Source: Closterium sp. NIES-65 (Eukaryota > Streptophyta > Zygnematophyceae > Desmidiales > Closteriaceae). From it: a stretch of DNA of 64,000 bases. This document shows positions 1 to 12,469 of this stretch, in pieces. Below the pieces are notes generated by a model. It ran no database searches. It saw nothing but the letters and a program-made list of their open reading frames with translations, and had not been told where the DNA came from. Where the stretch lies: assembly GCA_948144175.1 (NCBI GenBank), contig CANXME010000233.1, positions 496,001 to 560,000 of the forward strand. Direction: 5' to 3'. The number at the start of each line of letters is the position of its first letter. The first letter of the stretch is position 1. The position numbers and the translations under genes were made by a program.

Positions 1-376
1 TCAGCTGGGACTTGTCCCAGTCTTGCCTCACTTGCTCACCCCTTGACCTTGCTTGTACTCTTACATATATATATACCTGCTCTTGCTTGTTTAGCCTTAT
101 ATATATATGTGTGTACTCCTGCATTTGAACTGGCCTTGTGGCCTTGACCTTGTGCTCGGACTGTGTGGTGACGTTGTGATCCACCCTGAGCTTTGTCTGC
201 TTTGCTTGACTGGTCTTGTGACCCCTTGTTCTCCCCCACTCTGCCTATGGGGGTGTGTCAAATTATAATATTGTGTAGGCTATAGTGGGGTAGCCTACAT
301 GGGGTACACATTTCTAGGGTTGCATATTTGTATCACTTCCATTCCTTAGTCAATCATTCTCGTTCTACTTTCCTCA
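1..376 (+). mobile_element. Copia element G, 3' end (3' UTR and 3' LTR)
   Basis: This is the 3' end of a plus-strand Ty1/copia element that begins outside the window. Bases 1-255 match the 3' untranslated region found in copies B, C, D and J (blocks such as CTTGTGACC and CTATGGGGGTG), and the LTR follows at 256-376. The base after the LTR is inside the minus-strand copia F, so G inserted into F. The stretch after the LTR reads GGGAG, the expected right copy of the target duplication; the left copy is out of view. No coding sequence of G is visible. Confidence 0.8.
256..376 (+). repeat. 3' LTR of copia G
   Basis: The 121-bp terminal repeat starts TGTCAAATT and ends CCTCA. It carries the core shared by the copia LTRs here (GGCTATAGTGGGGTAGCC, then GGGGTACA). 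A hairpin CCCCCA/TGGGGG ends two bases before it, at 233-253. Confidence 0.75.
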
Positions 377-3311
377 GGGAGGGGGTCTCCAACAGCAGCA
401 CCTGGCGCGAGGAAGAGAGGCGGGGGGGGGGGGGAGCGGGGCAGTGCGGTAGGGGAAGAGGCGGTAGTAGGGGACGGACTCGTCAAAAGTGACGTCCTGA
501 GAGGGCAAGACTCGGCGCGAGGTGGCGTGGTAAAATTGCCAACCAGACGCGTCCGGGACAAAGCCGAGGAAGACGCAGGGAACAGCACGGGAGGAGAGCT
601 TGTCCGCAGACATATCGCGGACAAAAGCTCGAGATCCCCAAACTCGGAAACACGACGCATCGCCAACCTCCCCCGTCCACAACAGTGAGGGCGAGGTCTC
701 CGGCAAGGAGACACGGGGCCAGAGGTTGAGCTGATGCGCAGCGTACCGGACCGCAAACGGCCACAGAAAGTGGGGGGCAACTGCATGGATCAAGGAGGTA
801 CGGGCGACCTCCATGACCAGGCCAATGCGGCGCTCCACAACCCCATTCTGCTGTGGAGAGGCCGGAAGCGTGAACGACTGCTCAATGCCATGCTCAGCGC
901 AGTAGGCTGCCAAGAGGTCGGAGGAGAACTCACCACCTTTGTCAGAGTGCAAGCGCAGAACAGGAAAGTTCGAGTGGAAACGCTCGCTGAGCTGGAGACG
1001 GGCTCTGCGGATCCAAGGGATCAAGACTATCAGGGACCTCACCCTTGGTGCACAAGGGGAAGACCGAGGTGTAGCGCGAGTAGTCGTCAACAACTATCAG
1101 GAAGTACCTCTCCTGACCCTGACCACGGACGCGGGCTGGGCCCCACACGTCCATGTGGAGCGTCTGCAAGGGAGCAATTGTCGGGGGAAACGAGGAGGAG
1201 TGAGGAGCGGCTCGCTGCCGTCCCTCGACATAGGGTTGACAGGTAGGAGCAGGTGAGGGAGGGAGGGGAGGAAGGACCCTGGGAAGGCCAGAGACAAGGT
1301 ACCGGGAGTGCATGGCACGAAGCCGCTGCACAGACAGGTGGCCAAGGCGGTGGTGCCAGAGGACAGTCTCGTGCGCCAGAGAGCGACACGAGCAGGGGGC
1401 CGACAGCTGACCTGACGCGGACGCAGACGCAGACACAGCAACCTGAGGGGACTCAGTGGTCAGTGTGTACAGGTCCGACCCCGGCTGCAGAGTGAAGGTA
1501 GCCAAGTGACGGCCCGTACGAGCACACATACAGTGTGTCACGCGCTCGTAGGCAGGGGTGAACTGGTGAACACCCCCGTCCTGGAGCGCACATCCTGCCA
1601 CCAAGTTCGTAGAGAACGAGGGGAGGTGGAGACCTGACAGTGTGCCCGACGGGACCGCAGGACAGGGAAGGACAGTGGAAGAGGTCGCAATGACCGGACC
1701 CCCAGAGGGGTCAGCAAGGGAGACAGCAACTGACCGAGGAAGCTGCTCAAGGGCATTGCGGTCACGAAAGAAGCAGCGAGAAGCACCTGAGTCTAGTGTG
1801 AAGGTGTGCAGTGCTGCAGTCGACTCAGTACCAAGGGGGGGCAAACGCACAAGCACCTAGAGGAGCTGCCTCACCAGCACCTGGGGTAGCCGACACGCGA
1901 GTACCTGGAGCGGCAGGACGCACTAGTCCTAATGCCCGGGTCGGGCGGCACACACAGGTACTCAGCACCCTCTCCACTAGTAGACATCACATACATAGCG
2001 GATAGAATAGCATCAAAGTCTAGAGCATAGATATCAATCCCTCTTCTTGAGGAGATCAATCCAGCGGGGCAGCTCAGTGGCCTGAGGGAACTGGACACGC
2101 CAAGCAGTCGTCGAGACGAGCGAAGCAGCGCTGTGTGGCGTGCGGTCGTCCACACTGCTGACTAGTGCGGTCACCAGTGCAAATGACATACGTGCAGCTA
2201 AAGCCACCCCCCCGCCCCCCCCCCCCCCCCCCATGCAGAGAGTACCACTCACGGACCTCCTGAGGCGACGGAGTGTGCTGCTGGCCCTGGCCACCGCCAG
2301 CGCCTCCACGACCACCACCGCCGCCGCCACCTCCTCGACTACCCCAACCCTTGCCGCCGCCTCGTCCACCGCCACCCCCACCACCGCCTCCGCCCCTGCC
2401 ACCTCCCCCGCCGCTGCCGCCACCACCCCCACCGCTGCCACTAGCCCCTCCAGTCGCGCCACCACCCCCACCGCCTCCACCGCCCCCACCACCGCCTCCC
2501 CCGCCGTCACCGCCACCACCCTTTGCCCCCTTTGCCCTTGCCGCTGCGGCGCCCGCTCGAAGCAGACGCAGTACCGACCTTCTCAGCACCAAGGAGGTCG
2601 ACAGAAGCAGCAGAGGCGACAGAGGGAAGAAGGGGGGAAGGAGAACACCCCTCAAAGAACGGGGTACGGGGGTCGCCACGAGAGGCACCTACAGTGACTA
2701 TGCTAGTCTTCAGCTGCAAGCAGTTCCTTCTCGAGGAGGGCAATGGTAAGCTCAGTGGGGCAGCGAGCTAGGAAGTGGTCCCTAACAGCACGCAGTGTGT
2801 CAGGGAGGCGGGTGACTAGGTGGTAGAGAGTGAGTCAGAGTGGGGTGGGGTGCGTGGCAAGGAACTCAGCGGGCATGGCGGCACGGAAGCGGGCCTCACT
2901 AGTACGGAGGTGCGTGATGAGGTTAGCGACTGTGTGGAACGAGGCCAAGTCGGGAAACAGGTAGGGGAGGGAGAGACAGCCTAGCGCGGCAGAGGCAGGT
3001 GAGGAGTAGCGAGCAACGACAGCACTGTACAGTGCCTGTGCAGTCTTGTGCTGGCCAAAGTGCTCGCGTTCGTCTATCGGCAGGGAGTTGCGAATAGCGA
3101 AGCGAGCGTGGGCATCACGAGTCTGCCACTGTGAGCGAGCAGTGATGTCAGCAGTAGCAGCAAGGGCAGTGACATGGCCTAGGGCGTGGTCGTACAGTGA
3201 GATGTCGTCCTTGGCTGTGAGCTGTAGATAGAGGTGCGGGTTATCTAGCCAGGTGTCAAACTTCACTGGGCGGCCCTCAGCATCGAAAACTAGAACCTGT
3301 GGGCTAGCCAT

Positions 3312-4035
3312 AGGAGCAGTAGAAGTAGCAGCAGTAGGAGGAGGATGAAGCAGGTAGGGCGGCTCGGTTCAGGTAGGGCGGCTCGGCTCGGGTGGGGCGG
3401 CGCGGTTCGGGTTGGGTCGCGCGGCTCAGCTTGGGTCGCGCGGCTCGGCTCGGGTCGCGCGGCTCGGTTCGGTCCCGGGCTGTGGCGGTCACGGGCCGCT
3501 CGGGGCCTCTAGGGGCGAGCGTGGGGCCGTTCAGGGCCTCTAGGGGCGGTGGGCGCGGGGCCGACGGGGCCGTTCGGGGCCTCTAGGGAGGTGAGCGCGG
3601 GGCCTTAAAGGGGCCTCTAGGGGCCGACGGGGCCGTTCGGGGCCTCTAGGGAGGTGAGCGCGGGGCCGACGGGGCCGTAAGGGGCCTCTAGGGAGGTGAG
3701 CGCGGGGCCGACGGGGCCATTCGGGGCCTCTAGGGAGGTGATCGCGGGGCTGACGGGGCCTCTAGGGGCGATCGCGGGGCCGAAAGGGGCCGCTAGGGGC
3801 GAGCGCATGGGCCGTTCGGGGCCTCTAGGGGCGAGCGCGGGGCCGTAAAGGGGCGAGCGCGGGGCCGTAAGGGGCAAGCGCGTGGGCCGACGGGGCCTTA
3901 AGGGGCGGGTCGCGGGTCGCGGGGCCTTAGAGGGCCGTAAAAAACGAGGCGCCCTAGGGCGCAGGTAGGTAGGTAGGTAGGTAGGTAGTGGTGGGCCTTA
4001 AAAAATCGGTCCTAGGAAGGACCTGCTCTATACCA
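3312..4035 (-). repeat. 5' leader of F: primer site, hairpin, GC-rich array
   Basis: Reading the minus strand from 4,035: primer site TGGTATAGAGC, hairpin GGTCCT-TCCT-AGGACC, then AAGGCCCACCAC. A degenerate array of GGGGCC-type units (about 3,480-3,920) and a GCCGAGCCGC-rich tract (about 3,360-3,475) fill the space to gag. A short GTAG run lies at 3,964-3,988. No coding potential is seen. Confidence 0.65.
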
Positions 4036-4170
4036 TGTTAGAATGAACGAACAGGAATGAATGAACTAAGAGTGAAAACAGTACAAATACCTAACCCTAG
4101 AATCGTGTACCCCCTATAGGCTAACCCACTGTAGCCTATACAAGCACAACAACATATATAATGTTTGACA
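4036..4170 (-). repeat. 5' LTR of copia F
   Basis: The 135-bp LTR reads TGTCAAACATT to TTCTAACA on the minus strand. It contains GGCTACAGTGGGTTAGCC and GGGGTACAC. The outer flank is CGATC, inside gypsy H. Confidence 0.75.
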
Positions 4171-7166
4171 CGATCCTCCTAATTCCCGTGGGTGACGAAT
4201 ACGATAACTCAAATTCTTTTCAGGCTCAATGATCGGCTCCGATGCAGGGCGAGTCATGGACGGTGGGCGATGTCATGGTAGTTGGCTGGTGGTTGAGATG
4301 TATGGGCGAATTAGGCTGACGTGGAACGATGGGCTGATGTACCAGTCTATCGACAACAGTAAATAGGCGGTAACTGGGGTGATCATGTGGCTGATTTGGA
4401 ACAGTCCACAGTAACGTGGTCGAAGTTTCGGTACGACGGAAAGTCTTAAGTTCTGTGTGTCGAGAAGAACGTAATCCCCTGACTAGTAAGTTACTGGGCG
4501 GTGGTGGTGGTCAGCGTTCCTCTTTGCGATGACATTTGCCTTTTTTAATGTGTCTGCTGTGCGGGTCCGGGCAACTTGCAGGATCTCGGCAAATTGTTGT
4601 GCATATGGTGTGGGGCTGTCCGGCCTCGGCATCATGAGCTTTGTTGAATTCTGCCCGCAGTTGAGGTAGAACGGGGATTGTTGCGTCGTTGGTGACGTGG
4701 CATTGTTGTACGCGAACTTGATCAGCGGCAACAGCTGCTCCCATGTTGACGGGTCGTCGCACATGGCACAAATCAGTTGCTCCATTGTCTGGTTCGTGCG
4801 CTCCATCTGACCAGTCTGTTTGAACAGTAGCCAGGTCCCGAACTACTCCCAAATGTTCTTCCAGAAGTTGCTTGTAAACTTTGTGTCGCTGTCGCTGATT
4901 ATTGCGGACTGGTATCCGGTGCAGTCGAACAACGGTCTCGATGAACAGGCAAGAGGTTTCTTTGGTTGAGATCGATTGCCTTCACGCAGCGAAGTGAGCC
5001 ATTTTCGTCAGTTTGTGAACGACGACCATAACCGCGTCGTTACCCCCAAGGTTCGAAGGTAACCTCGTGACAAAATCCATGGTAACCTGCTGCTAGGCTC
5101 GCTCGGGCGGTGGGATTGGCTGCAAATGACCCGCCTTACTTTTGCTTGAGCTCTTCATCACCGTGACACGTGGGGCACGATCCCACGTGGTGCTTTACGT
5201 CGGTCAACAGCTCCGGCCAGTAGTAATACCGCTGCAGTTGCTGTCGCGTTTTCTCTACTCCAAAGTGACCCAAGGTAACCCCGTCGTGTACCTCCTGCAG
5301 TAGCAGTTCCCATAGCAGTGAATATGCTGGTACCCATACGCAATTTGTACCGGCTTTTACGTAATACACTCCTTTTGCTTTTGTGAGCTAGTGCAAATTT
5401 CCTGTGGTGAAGAATGGGTTGGTACTGTACTCGTGGGTAAATATGTCTGTTAGTAGTGGGTTGGTTTGGGAAAGTGGGATGGCGTGAAGTTGGGCAGTGG
5501 GGCAATTGAGGTGTGGGCGATGTCCGACGCTCCTTTTTTTGTACTTGACGGTATTGTGGAAGTTGGACTCCAGGTAGTCCAACCAGCAAATCTGTCGCGG
5601 ATTGAGGTTTGGTTGGGCGTGTAGGTACTGTAGTGCACGATGGTGTGTCCGTACTGTCACGTCAGCTCCTAACAGGTAACACCACCACACTTTGAACACG
5701 TGCACGATCGCCCGCATCTCGCGGTCGTGTATCTGGTAGTTGCGTTCGAGCGGGTGAAGTTTGCGGGACTTGTACACGATTGGCTGAAGGCCGCTCCCGA
5801 AGCCCCCCAACAGTACTGCTCCCACAGTAATGTCTCTTGCGTCGGTGACGAGTTCGAATGGAAGGTGGGGATTTGCGAGGTGAAGCACGGGCGATAAGGC
5901 AGCTTGCTCTTTCTCCCCCCACGTGTACTCAATCCCCTTCCTCAGCAGGTCGGTCAACGGGGCAGTCAACAGCGCCATATCGGGGACAAACCGTCACCGC
6001 ACGTAGTTGAAGAACCCTAGAAAACTCTGCAACTCAGTCAATTTGGTCGGCGCGTGCCAGGATTGAATCGTCGCAACCTTTATCGGGTCTATTTTCTCTC
6101 TGTTGGCTGAAATAACATGCCCCAAAAATTCCAGTTGGTCCTGTAAAAACTCACTTTGGTCAGTAGGCAGTTCTCACTCAGTATTTTAAAAACTGCTTCG
6201 ATATCGTGTAGGTGTTCTGCTCTGTCTGGGCTGTAGATCAGTATGTCGTCTAAGTAGAAAATTACGCACTTACCTAAGAGCGGCCAGAAGGCTTTGTTCA
6301 TGGTCATTTGGGAGGTGGCGGGGGCGTTGGTCAGTCCGAAGGGCATGAGGGTGACGCGGATCTCATGGTAACCCCCTCGAAGGTCGATCTTCGAGAAGAC
6401 TTGAGCTGTGCAAAGCTGATCTATCAGTTCGTCGGCTCGCAGGATGGGGTAACGGGACTTGATTGTAACCCTGTTTGGTGCACGGTAATCTATGCACATG
6501 CGAAAACCCCCGTTTTTTACGAGGTGTGAACAATATCGGTGCTAAAAAAGGAGACGAACTTGGGCGAATGAATTTTTTCTCGAGCAGGTAGTCCTGTTGC
6601 TTTCGCAATTTGTCCAGTTCAGGTTGGGCCAGTTGTTAGACTATATATGTAACTGCCTGTAGCTGTAGTTTAGTGTAGTTATTATAAACTGTTGGTGGTG
6701 CACCTTCTTTGCATGCTCTGTTTGCTATATGTACCCTAGTGCTACAGTGAACATCACCTTTTCCCATTCTCGACTTTCTCCTTGGCACAACTCTCTAGAC
6801 TTCCCCTTGGCCTAGGCTACTAAGCCTAGGCCCTACCTAAACTTAACTACCACTTGTGCTCCTTTCTCAACACTAGTCAGAACTGCCGCTACACTGCCGG
6901 CTAGTGCCCCCGGTTCTAATTCTATCCTGTGGTCGTGCGGTTGCTGAGGTGGCAGCCCCTCCGGCAAGTCATCCAGAAAAACCCCCCTGTACAACTTCGG
7001 TAACACTGCCAAGTCATTCGGTACTTCGGCAAGCAGTTTCTGTAAATCATTCGGTTTGTCTACTGCCTCGGCTTTTTGAATGTCAACCGCATATACGTCA
7101 GCTCCTGTCGCTACAGCGCGTTTCATTGTGATCGCGTTGACATGCACCAATGAAGACTCAGGCGAG
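4171..7166 (-). mobile_element. Ty3/gypsy element H, pol part, broken
   Basis: Minus-strand Ty3/gypsy pol, continuing from the gag-protease part at 24,890-26,888; copia A separates the two. Recognised in transcription order are the protease-RT linker (about 7,150-6,900), reverse transcriptase (about 6,630-6,040, with FYLDDILIYS as the active-site box), RNase H (about 6,000-5,440, with TDARD and HDREMRA), the integrase zinc domain (about 5,370-5,140, HFGVEKT and CPTCH) and the integrase core (to about 4,440, ERTNQTMEQ). Broken, with about eight interruptions plus the nested insertions. Confidence 0.8.
6634..6892. repeat. Probable solo LTR or short insertion in gypsy H
   Basis: About 259 bases that do not belong to gypsy separate the protease-RT linker from the reverse transcriptase of H. 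The insert begins TGTTAGACTATATATG and has GCTACA near its other end, so it could be a solo LTR of an unrelated family. Target duplications are not clean: CCAGT lies on one side and CTAGT stands eight bases beyond the other end, so an insertion of 6,634-6,900 is an alternative. No coding potential. Confidence 0.35.
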
Positions 7167-7290
7167 TGTTAGAGAATGAATGATTGAATTGGGAGAGAAG
7201 TGAGTAGAAGTACCTAAACCTAGAATTGTGTACCCCCTAAAGGCTAACCCACTGTAGCCTAAACAACTACAACATATATAATGTTTGACA
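7167..7290 (-). repeat. 3' LTR of copia A
   Basis: 124 bp, minus strand TGTCAAACATT to CTCTAACA. A CCCCCA/TGGGGG hairpin stands two bases inside it, around 7,293-7,313. It differs from its partner at two positions by eye. Confidence 0.88.
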
Positions 7291-10200
7291 CACCCCCATA
7301 GGCGAAGTGGGGGAGAGCAAGGAGTCACAAGACCAGTCAAAGCAAAGCGAGGCAAAACAAGCTCAGGGTGGATCTCAAGGATACCACACAAATTCCGAGC
7401 ACAAGTAAGCGGTCACAAGACCAGTTCACATGCAGTTTGATAATATATCAAGAGATACAGTGATCACAACCTAACAAGTGTAAGCATGCAGGTATATATA
7501 TAGAGAACAAAGTACAAGCAGAGTCAAGAAGTCAGCAAGTGAGGGAAAGTAGGCACAAGGCCGAGAACAGTACATAAACGCTCATGGTCACAAGGCTCAA
7601 GCGCCTTGGTGAACACATCAGCAGTGTTGGCCCGAGTGGCCACGTAACGCAGACGAAGCTGACCACGCTGCTGCAGCTCTCGAGCAAGGAAGTACCGCAG
7701 AGCGATATGCTTCGTTCTGTGCTCAAGTCTGTGCTCCTCACACAAGGCAATGGTAGCCTTGTTGTCGACGTACAGCCCTGGAGGAGAACTAGGCCGCTCT
7801 CCCAGGTCGGTCAGCAGGTAGGTGAGCCAGCGTAACTCCTGTGCAGCCATGGCTGTGGCGTAGATCTCAGCCTCACAACTGGAGCTGAGAACAGAAGAAG
7901 AACGAGTAAAACGCCAAGAAACTGAACCAGAGCCAAGGCTAAAGGTGTAACCCTGTGACGACCGCTGAGTAGCCTGGTCGTCAGTCCAAGAAGCGTCTGA
8001 GTGCCCAGAGAGTACAACTCGGTCTCGTCCTCCAAGCACTAGCCCCATGCCCGACGTACTGCACAGGTAGCGCAACACCCTCTTAGCAGCATCCATGTGC
8101 TCCTTCCGGTGACGGCCAGGAGCTACATAGTGCGCAAGGATGCTAAGAGAGTATGCAAGGTCAGGTCGAGTGAAGGTCATCAGGTACATGAGGCAGCCCA
8201 CAAGCTCTGGATACGGGCCACTCGGCTCTACGGACTCATCCCAAGGCAGAGCTGAGAGCGATTGACCTGTAGGCAGAGGAGTGGACTGAGGCGAGGAGTA
8301 CGTGAAGCCAAAGCGCTGAAGGACCTGCTGCACCATGTGTGACTGAGTCAAGGTGATGGTGCGGCGTGCTCTGTCGCGGGTGATCCGCAAGCCAAGATAG
8401 CTTGTCAGTTCACCCAGGTCTGTGCACGTGTGTCTCTTCTGCAGCTCTGACTTCACGTGGGCAAGTGCCGTAGTGTCAGCAGTGGCAAAGACCAAGTCGT
8501 CGACGTACACGAGGATGTGGAACGGCGGCAGCGAAGTGTCGGTGCGTAGAAACAGCGACGGGTCAGCAGTAGAGGGAGCGAACCCAAGAGCCGCAAGTGT
8601 AGTCCTCAGTGTGTCGTGCCACTCACGCGGTGTTTGTTGGAGACCATAGACTGGCCGCCGGAGGCTTCACTGGGTACCAGGAGGGAACGACCCAGTGAAG
8701 CCAGGTGGGCGGCGCAGCCAGATCTCCTCGTGCAGGCTGCCCTGTAGAAAAGCAGTGCTGAAGTCAAGAGAGTGGAGCTCGTAGTCACGCTGAGCGGCGA
8801 CATGCAGCAGAACCCGTAAGAGTGGTCATATTCAGGGTCGGGGTGAAGGTCTGGAAGAAGTCCACTCCCTCTCGCTGACTGAAGCCTCGTGCAACGTAAC
8901 GCGCCTTGAAGACAAGCGGAGAACCCAGCGGCTGCTTCACCTTGAAAATCCACATACCACTGACGATGTTCGCCCCAGGTGGGGGAACCTCGTCAACGTA
9001 GGTACCTGTGGACTTCCAGGAAGCCATCTCTACGTCCATGGCCGACTGCCACTGAGAGGAGTAGGGACTCTCGATCGCCTCAGCGTACGATCGAGGAGTC
9101 GGGATGTCTGGTGCATCCGGATCTCCCTTAGGGGCAACTAGCATGGACACGAGATGAGGTAAAGCAGCGGCGAAGCACTCAAACTCCTCCTGCCTGTCCT
9201 CAAGGACGTCCGTGCTCAGAGCACACTCAGCCCCGACGGACGGAGGACAGACAGACTCAGACTCAGCAACTAGGCTAGCGGCGTAGTCTAGACGACAGGT
9301 GGCATCAAAGTCGACAAGCTCAGCAACTAAGGCAGACGCAGCAGCAGACTCAAAGGAAGGGTTAGTGACAGCAGTAGCCAGGAGACACGTGAAAGTAGGA
9401 CTGGTAGCGCGATGGGAGTCAGACTCCAGGTCAGCAAGAGGAGGAAGAGAGGACGCAGGAGGAGACGGGAGAGGGACACGCTGGGGAGCAGTGGAAGGAC
9501 GCAGAGTCATATAGTGTGTGCCGGAGACAGCTGGAGGGCGCGCACGCGGAACACGGCTAGCAGTGCGAGCAGCAGGAACAGGTGACGCAGGACGAGACAC
9601 AGGCGACACAGGACGAGACTCTGGCTCACGAGTCTCTGTAAGACCGCCTGTCGGACCAGTGTAGGGAGGAAGACCAGGAAGGGGCGAGGCAGGCGGCAGC
9701 TGTGACTGCGAGTGGACAGACGGAGGACACTCTAAGGAGGGAGGAGGACGACGAGGAGGAGGCTGACCAAGAACCTGCTGAAGGAGCGGAACGAAGTACG
9801 GCCACGGCCGTGCAGTGTCTCCAGAGCCAGTAGAGACACCAGCGCCAGGGTCAACAGCACCAGTAGCAGCACCAACACCCGGGTCCGCAGCACCAGTAGC
9901 AGCTGCAACGCCCGGGTCCTCAGCACCAGTAGCAGCTCCAGCTCCAGGGTTAGCAGCACCAGCAGCAGTGGCAACGCCCGGGTCCGCAGCACCAGCAGCA
10001 GCTCCAACGCCCGGGTCCGCAGCACCAGTAGCAGCTCCAACACCCGGGTCCTCAGCACCAGTAGCAACTCCAGCTCCAGGGTCAGCAGCACCAGCAGCAG
10101 TGTCAATGCCCGGGTCCGCAGCACAAGGAGCGCCACTCCTGAGACTGCAGCGTCGTGCGTACCACTCCCGGAGCCGCTGAGGAGAGGGCAGCTCCCGCCT

Positions 10201-12336
10201 AGGACGGGAAGCACTAGCTCCAGCTCCAGAAGCACTCCTAAATCTAGAAGCACCTCTCTTGAGGCTGCAGTACTGTAAGTACCACTCACGCAGCTGCTGT
10301 GAGGAGAGAGCTCCTCCAGGTGTAGCACTCCCAGGCTCAGCACCTCCAGATTCAGCACCCGTAGGCTCCGCACCCCTAGGCTCAGCACCCCTAGACCGCG
10401 CACCCCCAGGCTCAGCACCCCCAGACACCGCAATCCCAGGCTCCGCACGCTCAGGCTCAGTACCCCTAGCAGGACGAGTGTCGACAGCTACCTCGACAGG
10501 CTCAACTGGGTCTACCTAGGAAACACCTGAGGGAGCGGCACCCTGAGGGGGGAGGGGGTCTACCACAGCAGCACCTGGCGCGAGGAAAAGAGGCGGGGGG
10601 GGGGAGCGGGGCAGTGCGGTAGGGGAAGAGGCGGTAGTAGGGCACAGACTCGTCAAAAGTGACGTCCTGAGAGGGCAGGACACGTCGCGAGGTGGCGTCG
10701 TAAAACTGCCAACCAGACGCGTCTGGGACAAAGCCAAGGAAGACACAAGGAACAGCGCAGGAGGAGAGCTTGTCCGTAGACGTATCGCGAACAAAATCTC
10801 GAGATCCCCAGACCCGGAAACGCGACGCATCGCCAACCTCTCCCGTCCAACGCAGTGTCGGGGAAGTCTCCGGCAAGGAGACACGGGGCCAGAGGTTGAG
10901 CTGATGCGCAGCGTATCGGACCGCGAACGGCCACAGAAAGTGGGGGGCAGCCGCATGGATCAAGGAGGTACGAGCGACCTCCATGACCAAGCCAATGCGG
11001 CGCTCAGCAACCCCATTCTGCTGTGGAGAGTCCGGAAGCGTGAACGACTGGCGGATGCCGTGCTCCGCACAGTAGGCTGCCAAGAGGTCGGAGGAGAACT
11101 CACCACCTCTGTCAGAGTGCAAGCGCAGGACAGGAAAGTCCGATGTGGAAACGCTCGCTGAGCTGGAGACGAGAAGCGCGGATCCAAGGGATCAAAACAT
11201 CAAGGACCTCACCCTTGGTGCGCAAGGGGAAGACCGTGGTGTAGCGCGAGTAGTCGTCAACAACTATCAGGAAGTACCTCTCCTGACCGTGACCACGGAC
11301 GCAGGCTGGGCCCCACACGTCCATGTGGAGCGTCTGCAAGGGAGCACTCGTCGGGGGAAACGAGGAGGAGTGAGGAGCGGCGCGCTGCCGCCCCTCGACA
11401 CGGGGAAGACAGGGAGGAGCAGGCGAGGGTGGGAGGGGAGGGAGAACCCTGGGAAGACCTGAGACAATGTAGCGTTTGTGCATGGTCCGAAGGCGCTGCA
11501 CGGACGGGTGACCAAGTCGGTGGTGCCAGAGGACGGTCTCGTGCACTAGAGAGCGACACGAGCAGGGGGCCGACAATTGACCTGACGCAGACGCAGACGC
11601 AGCTACATGAGGGGACTTAGTGGTCAATGTGTACAGGTCCGACCCCGGCTGCCGTGTGAAGGTAGCCAGGTGACGGCCCGTCCGAGCACACGTGCAGTGT
11701 GTCACACGATCGCAGGCAGGGGTGAACAGGTGGACACCCCCGTCCTAGAGCGCACTACCCGCCACCAAGTTCGTAGAGAACGAGGGGAGGTAGTGTGCCC
11801 GACGGGACCGCAGGACACGGGAGGACAGTGGAGGAGGTCGCAAGGACCGGACCCCCAGAGGGGTTAGCGAGGGAGACTGCAACTAGCCGAGCAAGCTGCT
11901 CAAGGGCCGTGCGGTCACGAAAGAAACAGCGGGAAGCACCTGAGTCCAGTGTGAAGGTGTGCAGTGCCTCAGTCGGCTCAGTACCAGGGGGCGCAGACTC
12001 ACTAGCAGCTAGAGCGGTAGCCTCACCAGCACCTGGGGTAGCAGACACTCTAGCACCTAGAGCGGCAGCCTCACTTGTCCAAATGCCCTGGATCGGGCGG
12101 AACACGCAGGTACTGAGCACCCTCTCCACTAACAGACATCACATACATGGCGGTGAGAATAGCATCAAAGTCTAGTGCAAAGATATCAATGTTTTTCTTC
12201 ATCAGATCAGCCTAGCGGGGCAGCTCAGTGGCCTCAGGAAACTGAGTGCACCAAGCGTCGTCGAGGCGAGAGAAGCAGCGCTGCGTGGGGTGAGCCCTCC
12301 CACACGTCTGACCAGTGCGGTCACCAGTGCGGATAA

Positions 12337-12469
12337 TGTCAGAACATTATAGCTTATACATTTATGTAGGCTGTAGTGGGGTAGCCCATAAGGGGTACAA
12401 CCCAATTAGGGTTAGTACTTGTACCTAACTCTTTCATAGTTTGTTCATTCTCTCGTTCTAATCTTCACA
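12337..12469 (+). repeat. 5' LTR of copia B
   Basis: 133 bp, TGTCAGAACATT to ATCTTCACA, followed directly by primer site TGGTATAGAGC. GATAA precedes it. Confidence 0.88.

Larger units (their letters stand above)
377..4170 (-). mobile_element. Copia element F, 5' part, broken
   Basis: A Ty1/copia element on the minus strand, entering at its 5' LTR (4,036-4,170) and cut at 377 by element G; the rest lies outside the window. Parts recognised in order are the LTR, a GC-rich leader, gag (from about 3,311, starting MASPQVLVFD), a glycine-rich stretch with long C/G homopolymers, the zinc-motif region, protease (LDSGAS) and integrase. It is broken, with roughly eight or more interruptions. It sits in gypsy H. 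Without its second LTR it cannot be dated. Confidence 0.8.

Noticed and set aside
4483-5369. Minus-strand integrase frames as a separate copia element
   Set aside because: The zinc domain (HFGVEKT, CPTCH), the order RT-RNase H-integrase and FYLDD show Ty3/gypsy, not copia.
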